Part shown: positions 17,015-23,620 of the stretch, piece by piece
Layout: each line of letters opens with the position of its first letter
Numbering within the stretch: the stretch's first letter is position 1
Assembly (NCBI GenBank): GCA_016787065.1
Contig: JAEUVD010000039.1
Location: 1-60,078, forward strand
Source of the DNA: Chitinophagaceae bacterium
GTDB lineage: Bacteria > Bacteroidota > Bacteroidia > Chitinophagales > Chitinophagaceae
Length of the DNA stretch: 60,078 nucleotides
Direction of reading: 5' to 3'
Notes under the pieces: generated by a model
Told to the model about the DNA's origin: nothing
Seen by the model: only the letters and a program-made list of their open reading frames with translations
Database searches by the model: none
Made by a program: the position numbers and the translations under genes

Positions 17015-17240
17015 AAATCAACTCTTTGTTTTGGTCAAATACCCTACCACCAATTATACTATATCCATTCTCTTTATGTCTACACAGAATTCCCCTTAGA
17101 AGTGCACCCAGCTTTTCAAATTCAATAGCCATTTCTTTAGTAATGGTTATATGTTCCTCTGTCTTGGCACTCAAATCCACACTTCCTTTAGGAAGTATGT
17201 ACAAGATCGTATCTGCATTTCGTTGTCCCTTTTTTCTCAT
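16983..17240 (-). CDS. Small protein overlapping the serine recombinase start
   Basis: An 85-residue protein whose last 32 bp overlap the recombinase start in another frame, so the two are probably co-transcribed and coupled. The sequence (ILYILPKGSVDLSAKTEEH and CRHKENGYSIIGGRVF) has no motif I recognise. Candidates are a recombination directionality or regulatory factor, judged only from its position. It could also be an unrelated small element gene. Confidence 0.5.
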   Translation of the reverse strand: MRKKGQRNADTILYILPKGSVDLSAKTEEHITITKEMAIEFEKLGALLRGILCRHKENGYSIIGGRVFDQNKELIYEKNYNLCKE

Positions 17241-17455
17241 GATAAAATAGTAACAAGATGATTATGTAGAAAATAGGGAGGGATAAAATTCCCATTCCCA
17301 TTTTTGCAAATAAGGGTATCCACAATTACCCTCCCTTATTTTTCTTTTTCACTTTTACTACACTCATCATATGAAAGCTTAGTTGACTTTCTTTTTACAA
17401 AATAATTTTTTGAATACTATGGGCACATAAAATATTCGTGGTGCAGCAGCGCCAC

Positions 17456-17480
17456 TTCTATCGGTCAATGACCGATAGAA
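17456..17480. repeat. Perfect 12-bp inverted repeat with 1-bp centre
   Basis: TTCTATCGGTCA at 17456-17467 and TGACCGATAGAA at 17469-17480 are perfect complements around a single A. The 25-bp dyad looks like a protein-binding site or a cruciform, not a terminator, because no T tract follows. It is a candidate site for the serine recombinase or a regulator. Confidence 0.7.
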
Positions 17481-17508
17481 AATGTCCGCTAGAAATTACA
17501 TGAATGGA

Positions 17509-17537
17509 TTTCCCCTCTCTATATAACTCTGGGGAAA
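17509..17537. repeat. 7-bp inverted repeat TTTCCCC/GGGGAAA
   Basis: Arms 17509-17515 and 17531-17537 are perfect complements around a 15-nt AT-rich loop. It is the second of three dyads in this gap. Confidence 0.6.
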
Positions 17538-17555
17538 AGCAGTTTAAAATCAAAA

Positions 17556-17621
17556 GTTATATATATACGACGAGGACGAATATATATATAACGTAAACGG
17601 TATTAACGATGTCGTATATAT
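17556..17621. repeat. Competing AT-rich hairpins sharing one arm
   Basis: GTTATATATATA (17556-17567) pairs with TATATATATAAC (17581-17592). The overlapping stretch ATATATACGAC (17561-17571) pairs instead with GTCGTATATAT (17611-17621). The two pairings cannot form together, a layout like an attenuator or an alternative-structure switch. The next gene starts at 17684. Confidence 0.5.
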
Positions 17622-17683
17622 CGGACGTAAGATTCAAACGGTGAAAAACGGATACATTATTAGTTCATTAAAAACATCATTTT

Positions 17684-17920
17684 ATGAAACACTACGATTC
17701 TCATGTTGTGGCTTTAGCCAACGAAGTGGCAGAAAAATTGGGTGATAAAGAATCCATTAACGCGTACCTACAAATTTGCGAGCAGTACAATGAAGCCCAT
17801 GTACGGAAAATATTAGAAAAAGTGCAGAGTATCCCGATTCGTGAAATAAGAAAAACCCCCGGTGCACTCTTTACTTTTCTGATCAGAAATCATGCAAGAA
17901 GAGTACACCCTTGGGATTAG
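17684..17920 (+). CDS. Small helical protein of the mobile element
   Basis: A 78-residue, mostly helical protein (HVVALANEVAEKLGD, then a Arg/His-rich end NHARRVHPWD). It has no domain I recognise. The end overlaps the start of the next gene by 29 bp in another frame, so they are likely co-translated. Position in the element backbone suggests a DNA-handling or regulatory helper, which is a guess. Confidence 0.6.
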   Translation: MKHYDSHVVALANEVAEKLGDKESINAYLQICEQYNEAHVRKILEKVQSIPIREIRKTPGALFTFLIRNHARRVHPWD

Positions 17921-18374
17921 TTTTTCTTCACGTATGCTTGGTTTGGCAATTATCAACCATTTCAACCTAGTTGACTACTCGCTAAAGTTATTCAAGGAGA
18001 AATGGACTTCGTCGAAAGAAAGTAAGATCATTACCGCCATAGCCACGTGCATAGAATATTATAACATAAGCCATATTGTTTTGTCAATACCGGCTCTACA
18101 CTATCAAAAAGAAGTGTATAAATGTCTTTATCAGCGTATAATGAAGATAGCATATGAATACAATATTAAAACTACAGAAGTTAATAAAAAGGATATCCGA
18201 TTACTATGTGGAAAGGCTCAGAAAAAAACAAAACGATGCCAAATGGAAGTACTTTCTGATATCCATGAGGAACTCAAACCCCTTGCTCAGAAAGAGGTAA
18301 GGAATAAGAATAAATACTACGAAATGTTATTTGATGCTGTAGGAGTTGCTACGGTGCAAGCGTATCGAAAGTAA
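17892..18374 (+). CDS. RuvC-like RNase H-fold protein with altered catalytic positions
   Basis: A 160-residue protein. LGISFSSRMLGLAI near the N-terminus resembles the first strand of RuvC (ILGIDPGTxxMGFG), and YEMLFDAVGVATV resembles the C-terminal catalytic strand. The first catalytic Asp is replaced by Ser (GIS instead of GID), and the second-strand Glu is not evident (VLSIP where RuvC has AIEAP). Activity as a resolvase is therefore doubtful. It may be a structural homologue or a different enzyme of the RNase H fold. The genuine RuvC is at 58345. A terminator follows directly. Confidence 0.5.
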   Translation: MQEEYTLGISFSSRMLGLAIINHFNLVDYSLKLFKEKWTSSKESKIITAIATCIEYYNISHIVLSIPALHYQKEVYKCLYQRIMKIAYEYNIKTTEVNKKDIRLLCGKAQKKTKRCQMEVLSDIHEELKPLAQKEVRNKNKYYEMLFDAVGVATVQAYRK

Positions 18375-18403
18375 AAAAGGCAGGGGGTAACCTCTGCCTT
18401 TTG
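18373..18403 (+). terminator. Rho-independent terminator after RuvC-like gene
   Basis: The 8-bp stem (18379-18386 with 18391-18398, GTAA tetraloop, one G-T pair) starts just after the TAA and is followed by a short T run. Flanking A and T tracts make it usable from both sides. Confidence 0.7.
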
Positions 18404-18437
18404 TGATACAAATAAGGAAAATATTCTAGTTCAATGT

Positions 18438-18791
18438 TTAGTACTCATGTGAAAACAGCAAGGTGCAATAGTTCTCTTCTTGTGAATAGTTACCCGAATT
18501 AATTTGTATTTCACTGAGATTATCAATGAAGTACAATGTACGATTTTGATCATCACGATAAATTTGAAGGTAATCTATGCCATTACTTTCCTGTGCATAG
18601 TTAATAACATCTAAGTAAAGAAATGCAATTTCCACCTCAGTTAACTCCATACTTACTGCTCTCGTACAATAAAACAGTCCATTAAAGAAGTATTTCTCAC
18701 CTTCCCTTTCTTGGTTTTGTCTAATCCAATGTGCCATATTTTTGACTTCATCATAGCCTTTTTTGATTTCTGATTCAAGCCATTCCTGCAT
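18438..18791 (-). CDS. Hypothetical mobile-element protein
   Basis: A 117-residue, largely helical, acidic protein with no domain I recognise (SEIKKGYDEVKNMAHWIRQ at the start, FIDNLSEIQINSG near the end). It is divergent from the ArdC-like gene with an 81-bp gap and convergent with the RuvC-like gene across the terminator. I can say only that it sits in the element backbone. Confidence 0.55.
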   Translation of the reverse strand: MQEWLESEIKKGYDEVKNMAHWIRQNQEREGEKYFFNGLFYCTRAVSMELTEVEIAFLYLDVINYAQESNGIDYLQIYRDDQNRTLYFIDNLSEIQINSGNYSQEENYCTLLFSHEY

Positions 18792-18872
18792 TATTCCCTC
18801 CCTATTTTCAAGTAACCCTATTTGTTATGCTGTGTGTGAATCCAATTTTTCACATTTAAAATTTAATAGCAA

Positions 18873-19781
18873 ATGGACAATCAAAATCAAAAAGAGCATA
18901 TCGATGTATATGCCATGGTAACAAATCGAATTATTGAACTGTTAGCGCAAGGCACTATTCCTTGGCAACAACCCTGGACAACAAGTGGGCAACCACGAAA
19001 TCTCATTACAAAACGACCGTACAAGGGAGTTAATATTCTTCTTCTTAATTCTCTATCTTTTGAACACAATCTCTTCTTGACATTCAAACAAATCAAAACA
19101 ATTGGTGGCTCCGTAATTAAAGGAGAAAAAGGACAATTTATAGTATTTACGAAAATGGTAGATGACAAAGATGATCCTAGTAAAAAACGATACTTCCTTC
19201 GATTTTACAAAGTTTTCAATGTTAGTCAGTGCACTGGCTTACCAATTGAATTTCTACCAACGGAAAACAGTATTTGCGAAAAAGTTTCATCCTTTGAGGT
19301 TGTTGCCGAAAATATGCCAAACCCTCCAAAAATAACCGTAGGAGGTAAAGAGGCATTTTATTCCCCTTCAGAAGATAGAGTTAATATGCCTGCGATCAAA
19401 TCATTTAAAAAAGCAGAAGCATACTACTCGGTGTTGTTTCATGAGCTTGTTCATTCAACTGGTCATCAATCCCGTTTAAATCGGAAAGAAGTAACAGAAA
19501 AAATTGTATTTGGATCGCAACAATATTCATTGGAAGAGTTGGTTGCTGAAATTGGTTCCTGTTACTTAAAATCATATACTGGCATTTTTGAATCGGAAAT
19601 AATAAACAGCGTATCGTACATACAACACTGGCTTGAAAAACTAAAGAATGACAAAAAATTCATTATTCATGCTGCATCTCGTGCTCAACGTGCCGTGGAA
19701 TATATTTTAGATGAGAAACAAACTGAATCGCAAAATACAGATTATGAAAACCAACCTGAACTTGAAGAAGAAAGTTTTTGA
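18873..19781 (+). CDS. ArdC-like antirestriction/ssDNA-binding zincin
   Basis: A 302-residue protein. Residues about 9-140 match the N-terminal ArdC-type ssDNA-binding domain (VYAMVTNRIIELLAQGTIPWQQPW, then PYKGVNILLL). The C-terminal zincin has HELVH at 190-194 (LFHELVHSTGHQSRL) and LEELVAEIGSCYL with the third ligand. ArdC-type proteins shield entering DNA from restriction and are a hallmark of conjugative or integrative elements. The terminator at 19800 ends its transcript. Confidence 0.85.
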   Translation: MDNQNQKEHIDVYAMVTNRIIELLAQGTIPWQQPWTTSGQPRNLITKRPYKGVNILLLNSLSFEHNLFLTFKQIKTIGGSVIKGEKGQFIVFTKMVDDKDDPSKKRYFLRFYKVFNVSQCTGLPIEFLPTENSICEKVSSFEVVAENMPNPPKITVGGKEAFYSPSEDRVNMPAIKSFKKAEAYYSVLFHELVHSTGHQSRLNRKEVTEKIVFGSQQYSLEELVAEIGSCYLKSYTGIFESEIINSVSYIQHWLEKLKNDKKFIIHAASRAQRAVEYILDEKQTESQNTDYENQPELEEESF

Positions 19782-19799
19782 TGTGTTCTGTTTAGTTCT

Positions 19800-19830
19800 A
19801 ACCCTGATACTTATGTATTGGGGTTTTTTA
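19800..19830 (+). terminator. Terminator between ArdC-like and RadC-like genes
   Basis: AACCC and GGGTT arms with an inner ATAC/GTAT stem (about 11 bp including two G-T pairs, TTAT loop) are followed by a run of T. It ends the ArdC-like gene, and the T tract overlaps the stop of the convergent RadC-like gene. Confidence 0.65.
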
Positions 19831-20274
19831 AATTAACCCTTCATCAGAATAGGAAAAATATCCATCGTTGGAAATAATTAAATGATCTAAAACTCGAATT
19901 TCTAGTAATGTTCCAATTTCCCTCATTTTCCTGGTTAGTCGATTATCATGCTCGCTTGGTTTAACTACTCCTGAAGGGTGGTTGTGGGCTAATATTATAG
20001 CATGTGCATTTGCTTTTAATGCGGATACAAATACAAGTTTTGTATCCACAATAGTGGAACTTGTTCCTCCACTGCTAACTTCCATAATACCAATTATGCG
20101 ATTTGCTTTGTTTAAAAGCACTATTTTAAACTGTTCTATAAACTCAATTTTACCCTTATCCCAATGTTCATATAGAACATCATATACCTCTAATGAAGTA
20201 AGTACAATTGGAGCCAATTTGGTTGACACATTCGATTTATTAATTAATTCAATTTCAGAGATTTTAAATTCCAT
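19828..20274 (-). CDS. radC: RadC-like JAMM-domain protein
   Basis: A 148-residue protein from ATG 20274. This start is preferred to a TTG at 20313 because the family opening MEFKISEIELINK begins there. Counting from 20313, the JAMM site is H110-N-H112-x7-S120-x2-D123 (HNHPSGVVKPSEHD), complete. RadC-type proteins are common in integrative elements; the DNA-repair role long quoted is not proven. It is the last gene of the island before the tRNA-Asn. Confidence 0.85.
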   Translation of the reverse strand: MEFKISEIELINKSNVSTKLAPIVLTSLEVYDVLYEHWDKGKIEFIEQFKIVLLNKANRIIGIMEVSSGGTSSTIVDTKLVFVSALKANAHAIILAHNHPSGVVKPSEHDNRLTRKMREIGTLLEIRVLDHLIISNDGYFSYSDEGLI

Positions 20275-20480
20275 AGCTTCTTTTCCAAGCTCACTAATGA
20301 AGTGCAAATTCAACAGACAAGGTATTTAGTAAAAAATAAAACCGTAACTCATTAATAAAACGGTGGAGGTTTTTTCTAAAACCGGAGGCAAACGAAATAA
20401 AGTGGAGTGCAGACCTTTTCGGATGAAGTTGTACGAAATTCCTTTGCTTGGAACGGAAGTGAATTTAAAGACTAGGTTAT

Positions 20481-20502
20481 TTATGTGCAAATTATGTGCA
20501 AA
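20481..20502. repeat. Tandem 11-bp repeat TTATGTGCAAA x2
   Basis: Two perfect adjacent copies (20481-20491 and 20492-20502) lie just before the tRNA terminator, between the island and the tRNA-Asn. They could be integrase-arm or accessory-factor sites at the island junction, or a chance duplication. The 20275-20480 stretch otherwise shows no gene. Confidence 0.6.
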
Positions 20503-20503
20503 T

Positions 20504-20538
20504 AAAAAAGGGTCTCAAACTATCTTCGTCTGAAACCC
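20504..20538 (-). terminator. Terminator of the tRNA-Asn transcript
   Basis: On the minus strand GGGTTTCA pairs with TGAGACCC (one T-G pair) around a 13-nt loop and is followed by TTTTTT. It ends transcription 12 nt after the tRNA 3' end. Confidence 0.75.
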
Positions 20539-20550
20539 TTGTTATTTCTG

Positions 20551-20624
20551 CTCCCCCTCCCCGACTTGAACGGGGGACCCCATGATTAACAGTCATGTGC
20601 TCTAACCAACTGAGCTAAGGAGGA
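20551..20624 (-). tRNA. tRNA-Asn (anticodon GTT)
   Basis: A full cloverleaf: acceptor TCCTCCT pairs with AGGGGGA, the anticodon stem CATGA/TCATG surrounds CTGTTAA with GTT at 20588-20590, and a T arm CCCCG/CGGGG has TTCAAGT. The 3' end faces the island, the usual setting for element integration at a tRNA. No second copy of the 3' end appears in the window. Confidence 0.95.
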
Positions 20625-20639
20625 GTGTTAATTGGAGCG

Positions 20640-20647
20640 CAAAAATA
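20640..20647 (-). promoter_or_regulatory. -7 box of tRNA-Asn
   Basis: Minus-strand TATTTTTG is an exact TAnnTTTG match, placed about 16 nt before the mature tRNA 5' end, at normal distance for a tRNA promoter. Confidence 0.5.
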
Positions 20648-20777
20648 ACAAAATTTGTATTCGAACCAATTTTTTCTTCATCAATTTCTAAAAAAAATTG
20701 TAACACAAAAGAGTAATAGTCGATCGAAGTAGATTTCACGTATTTTGTACATTACAAAAAACACAAAAACTTCGCTC

Positions 20778-21404
20778 ATGATTCATATAAGTATAGTGGA
20801 AGACGATTCTAAATATGCCCAAACCTTAAAGAAAATGATTGAATCGGAACCGGATATCGTGGTTCAAGAAATGTTCTCGAATGCCGCTGAAGCAAAAGAA
20901 AAACTACCCGAAACCGGTAGCCATGTAATTCTGATGGATATTCAACTTCCTGATGGGAAAGGTACCGACCTTGTTCACCACCTAAAAGACAAAATCCCCC
21001 ACGTACACTTTATTATGAATACCAGTTTCGACGACGATGAGAATATTTTTTATGCCCTCCAAGGAGGCGCCTCAGGCTATATTATTAAAACGGATAGCAC
21101 CGATAAAATTGTTGAATCCATTCGTGATGTACTCAACGGTGGCGCACCGATGAGTTCCGGTGTTGCCAAAAAAGTGATTCAATATTTCAACCAATCTAAA
21201 CAACAAAAAAAGGAATTAGAAGACCTTACGCCTAAAGAAAATCAAATTCTGGAAATGCTCGCGAAAGGATTATACTACAAGGAAATTTCACGCGACCTTG
21301 CTATTAGTCTGGATACCGTAAAAAAACATTGTGGCAACATGTATCGTAAACTTCATGTCAATAATAAAACAGAAGCCATCAACATTTATTTAGGAAGGAA
21401 ATGA
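20778..21404 (+). CDS. NarL/LuxR-family response regulator
   Basis: ATG 20778 (MIHISIVEDDSK) was preferred to an upstream start at 20745, because the receiver domain begins there. This gives 208 residues. The receiver (about 1-120) has Asp9-Asp10, phospho-acceptor Asp54 in ILMDIQLPDG, and a Lys near 105. The LuxR-type HTH (about 145-205) reads LTPKENQILEMLAKGL and later VKKHCGNMYRKL. It is an orphan: no histidine kinase is adjacent, although a kinase fragment lies at 58920. Its end is convergent with pdhB 6 bp away. Confidence 0.85.
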   Translation: MIHISIVEDDSKYAQTLKKMIESEPDIVVQEMFSNAAEAKEKLPETGSHVILMDIQLPDGKGTDLVHHLKDKIPHVHFIMNTSFDDDENIFYALQGGASGYIIKTDSTDKIVESIRDVLNGGAPMSSGVAKKVIQYFNQSKQQKKELEDLTPKENQILEMLAKGLYYKEISRDLAISLDTVKKHCGNMYRKLHVNNKTEAINIYLGRK

Positions 21405-21410
21405 CTGCCT

Positions 21411-22394
21411 CTATTTAACGGCGTACATTACCTCTTTCACCACCTTCACCGTTTTAGCAACATCCGGAAGGTAGGCCGCTACCAAATTAGGCGCATAGTG
21501 CATGCTTGTATCGGCACTGCAAATTCGTCGTACAGGAGCATCTAAATAATCAAATGCTTTTTGTTGAACTTGATAAGCAATTTCTGAAGAAACAGAACCA
21601 AATGGCCATTGTTCTTCCACAATCACCAAACGATTCGTTTTCTTCACCGACTCAATAATGGTATCTATATCTAAAGGTCGTATCGTACGTAAATCAATCA
21701 CCTCTGCTTGTATGCCGTCTTTCGCTAATTCATCGGCGGCATTCATCGCAACCTTCATCATTTTATTGAACGAAACAAGGGTAACATCGCCACCCATTCG
21801 CTTCACATCCGCCTTCCCAATGGGTATTAAATATTCCTCTTCCGGCACCACACCCACATCACCATACATCACCTCACTTTCCATAAATACAATCGGATTT
21901 TCATCGCGAATGGCACTTTTCAACAACCCTTTGGCATCATACGGATTGGATACAGAAATAACTTTCAAGCCTGGTATATTCGCATACCAACTTTCAAACG
22001 CCATCGAATGCTGCGCACCTAACTGACCGGCAGAACCGTTTGGGCCACGAAATACAATCGGACAACCAAATTGCCCGCCACTCATGGCCAACATTTTGGA
22101 AGCGTGATTCATGATCTGATCTAAGGCTAACACAGCAAAATTCCAGGTCATAAATTCAACAATCGGACGAACGCCATTCGAGGCAGCGCCCACCGCGATG
22201 GCAGCAAAACCAAGTTCAGCAATTGGCGTATCTATAACGCGCTTCGGACCGAACTCATCTAACATTCCCTGACTAACTTTATACGCTCCGTTATAAAGCG
22301 CTACCTCTTCTCCCATTAAAAATACATTCTGATCTCGACGCATTTCTTCTTGCATCGCTTCTCGAAGGGCTTGTCTGAAGGCTATTTCTCGCAT
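21411..22394 (-). CDS. pdhB: Pyruvate dehydrogenase E1 component beta subunit
   Basis: A 327-residue protein, of usual length. It opens MREIAFRQALREAMQEEM, then FLMGEEVALYNGAYKVSQGM and the RVIDTPIAELGFAAIAVGAA signature of the transketolase-like pyrimidine-binding fold. The C-terminal transketolase domain (VTLVSFNKMMKVA, then DLRTIRPLD) is complete. With E1 alpha it decarboxylates pyruvate for acetyl-CoA. The alpha subunit is not beside it. A branched-chain 2-oxoacid dehydrogenase E1 beta is possible but the sequence pattern fits the pyruvate enzyme. Confidence 0.9.
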   Translation of the reverse strand: MREIAFRQALREAMQEEMRRDQNVFLMGEEVALYNGAYKVSQGMLDEFGPKRVIDTPIAELGFAAIAVGAASNGVRPIVEFMTWNFAVLALDQIMNHASKMLAMSGGQFGCPIVFRGPNGSAGQLGAQHSMAFESWYANIPGLKVISVSNPYDAKGLLKSAIRDENPIVFMESEVMYGDVGVVPEEEYLIPIGKADVKRMGGDVTLVSFNKMMKVAMNAADELAKDGIQAEVIDLRTIRPLDIDTIIESVKKTNRLVIVEEQWPFGSVSSEIAYQVQQKAFDYLDAPVRRICSADTSMHYAPNLVAAYLPDVAKTVKVVKEVMYAVK

Positions 22395-22464
22395 TTTTAT
22401 TTTAATTTGAATTTAGAAGATGAATTATGAATTACATTCTAAATAATTCTATTATCTCTGGTTA

Positions 22465-23163
22465 TTAAAGTTCTTTCTTAGGATTACGAATCAACACTTC
22501 GTCCACCATACCATATTCCTTGGCTTCGTCGGCAGTCATCCAATAATCACGATCGCTATCTTTTTCTACCTTACTAAATTTTTGTCCGGAATGATAAGCA
22601 ATAATATCATACAACTCTTTCTTAAGCTTTCCTATTTCCCGAGCCGTAATTTCAATATCACTTGCTTGTCCTTCGGCACCACCGAGCGGTTGATGTATCA
22701 TAATACGTGAATGCTTCAGTGCAGTTCGTTTACCTTTTACCCCGGCACACATTAAAACGGCAGCCATACTTGCGGCGATACCCGTACATATCGTACTTAC
22801 ATCGGGCTGAATAATCTGCATAGTATCGTAAATTCCTAAGCCAGCATATACACTACCACCCGGACTATTCAGATACATTTGAATGTCACGCGTGCGATCT
22901 GAACTTTCCAGAAATAATAATTGAGCTGTTACAATATTGGCAACATAATCATTAATTCCTTCTCCTAAGAAAATGATACGATCCATCATCAACCGACTAA
23001 ACACATCCATACTGGCTACATTAAGTGGTCGTTCTTCAATGATATAAGGGGTAAGATTGGTAATTTGTTTATTCATGTGCGACGTAAAATTGTGTAAAGT
23101 CGCACTGCTAATACCGCGATGTTTCACGGCATATTTTTGAAATTCATTCGGGTTCATAGTCAT
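22465..23163 (-). CDS. clpP: ATP-dependent Clp protease proteolytic subunit
   Basis: A 232-residue ClpP. The catalytic triad is visible: Ser132 (GIAASMAAVL), His157 (RIMIHQPLGG) and Asp206 (DRDYWM). It has the ER-P handle (IIEERPL) and the YLNSPGGSV strand. It forms the proteolytic chamber of the Clp machinery for ClpX/ClpC. The N-terminus is about 30 residues longer than E. coli mature ClpP, as in several Bacteroidota. A -7 box lies just upstream. Confidence 0.95.
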   Translation of the reverse strand: MTMNPNEFQKYAVKHRGISSATLHNFTSHMNKQITNLTPYIIEERPLNVASMDVFSRLMMDRIIFLGEGINDYVANIVTAQLLFLESSDRTRDIQMYLNSPGGSVYAGLGIYDTMQIIQPDVSTICTGIAASMAAVLMCAGVKGKRTALKHSRIMIHQPLGGAEGQASDIEITAREIGKLKKELYDIIAYHSGQKFSKVEKDSDRDYWMTADEAKEYGMVDEVLIRNPKKEL

Positions 23164-23180
23164 CTAAAAATTACAGTGGT

Positions 23181-23188
23181 CAAAACTA
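23181..23188 (-). promoter_or_regulatory. -7 box of clpP
   Basis: Minus-strand TAGTTTTG matches TAnnTTTG exactly, 18 bp upstream of the clpP ATG, leaving an 11-nt leader. Confidence 0.4.
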
Positions 23189-23620
23189 GATAAAAAAGGA
23201 ATAACACGAACAGCGATTTTCAACAATTGTTTCCTTAAACTAGCATAGTTCGCAGATTTTCTCAGTTTTCCAGCTTGTAACCTGTAATAATTGAATCGTT
23301 ACTATACGATTCGAACACTTTCGTCGTTGAATGAAGGAGTATTTAATGAATATTTCAGAATAAATGACCCTCGTTCAATGGAATAGAAACACCTGGTGGC
23401 AAATAGTAAGAGTTGGCCGGTTCAGCTTAGTAGAAATGCGCTGGTTAATGAATTTGGTTGTTATTCAATTTCTTGTGGTTTATTGCAGTTTCCTTTTTAG
23501 TCAAAAAAAGTCCGCGCCATTTCATCATCTGAAACAACATAGAATCCCCAAATTTATTGGCACTCCCCGATTTTATGCTGCGTAATGGAAAAACATTGTA
23601 TTTTTAATTCGATAAATAGT
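23189..23620. other. Gene-free interval between clpP and the next gene
   Basis: I see no credible gene. A 7-bp inverted repeat, GAATCGT (23293-23299) and ACGATTC (23306-23312), is the only structure. A possible reading frame at 23364-23585 is basic, lacks a motif and looks like chance. Upstream control of the 23621 gene is likely here. Confidence 0.5.

Larger units (their letters stand above)
17241..17683. other. 443-bp gene-free interval rich in dyads (candidate att, ori or control region)
   Basis: No credible gene lies here. The first half (17241-17450) is AT-rich, with nothing I can name. The second half holds three stacked inverted repeats, listed separately, followed by an alternative pairing partner at 17611-17621. 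Position between the recombinase module and the divergent small genes suggests a recombinase att site, an element origin, or a bidirectional control region. None can be singled out from sequence. Confidence 0.5.

Noticed and set aside
20481..20502. Tandem TTATGTGCAAA copies as the remains of a tyrosine integrase
   Set aside because: No catalytic R-H-R-Y motif in any frame nearby; treated only as a short repeat.
20551..20624. Second copy of the tRNA-Asn 3' end as attL
   Set aside because: I searched by eye through 1-20500 and found no convincing copy; the left end is probably outside the window.
23293..23312. 7-bp inverted repeat as a CIRCE heat-shock element
   Set aside because: Sequence and spacing do not match CIRCE; may be chance.
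23364..23585. Possible 73-residue gene upstream of the TolB-like gene
   Set aside because: Basic, motif-free and ends where the next frame begins; no ribosome site or family resemblance. More likely the leader region.
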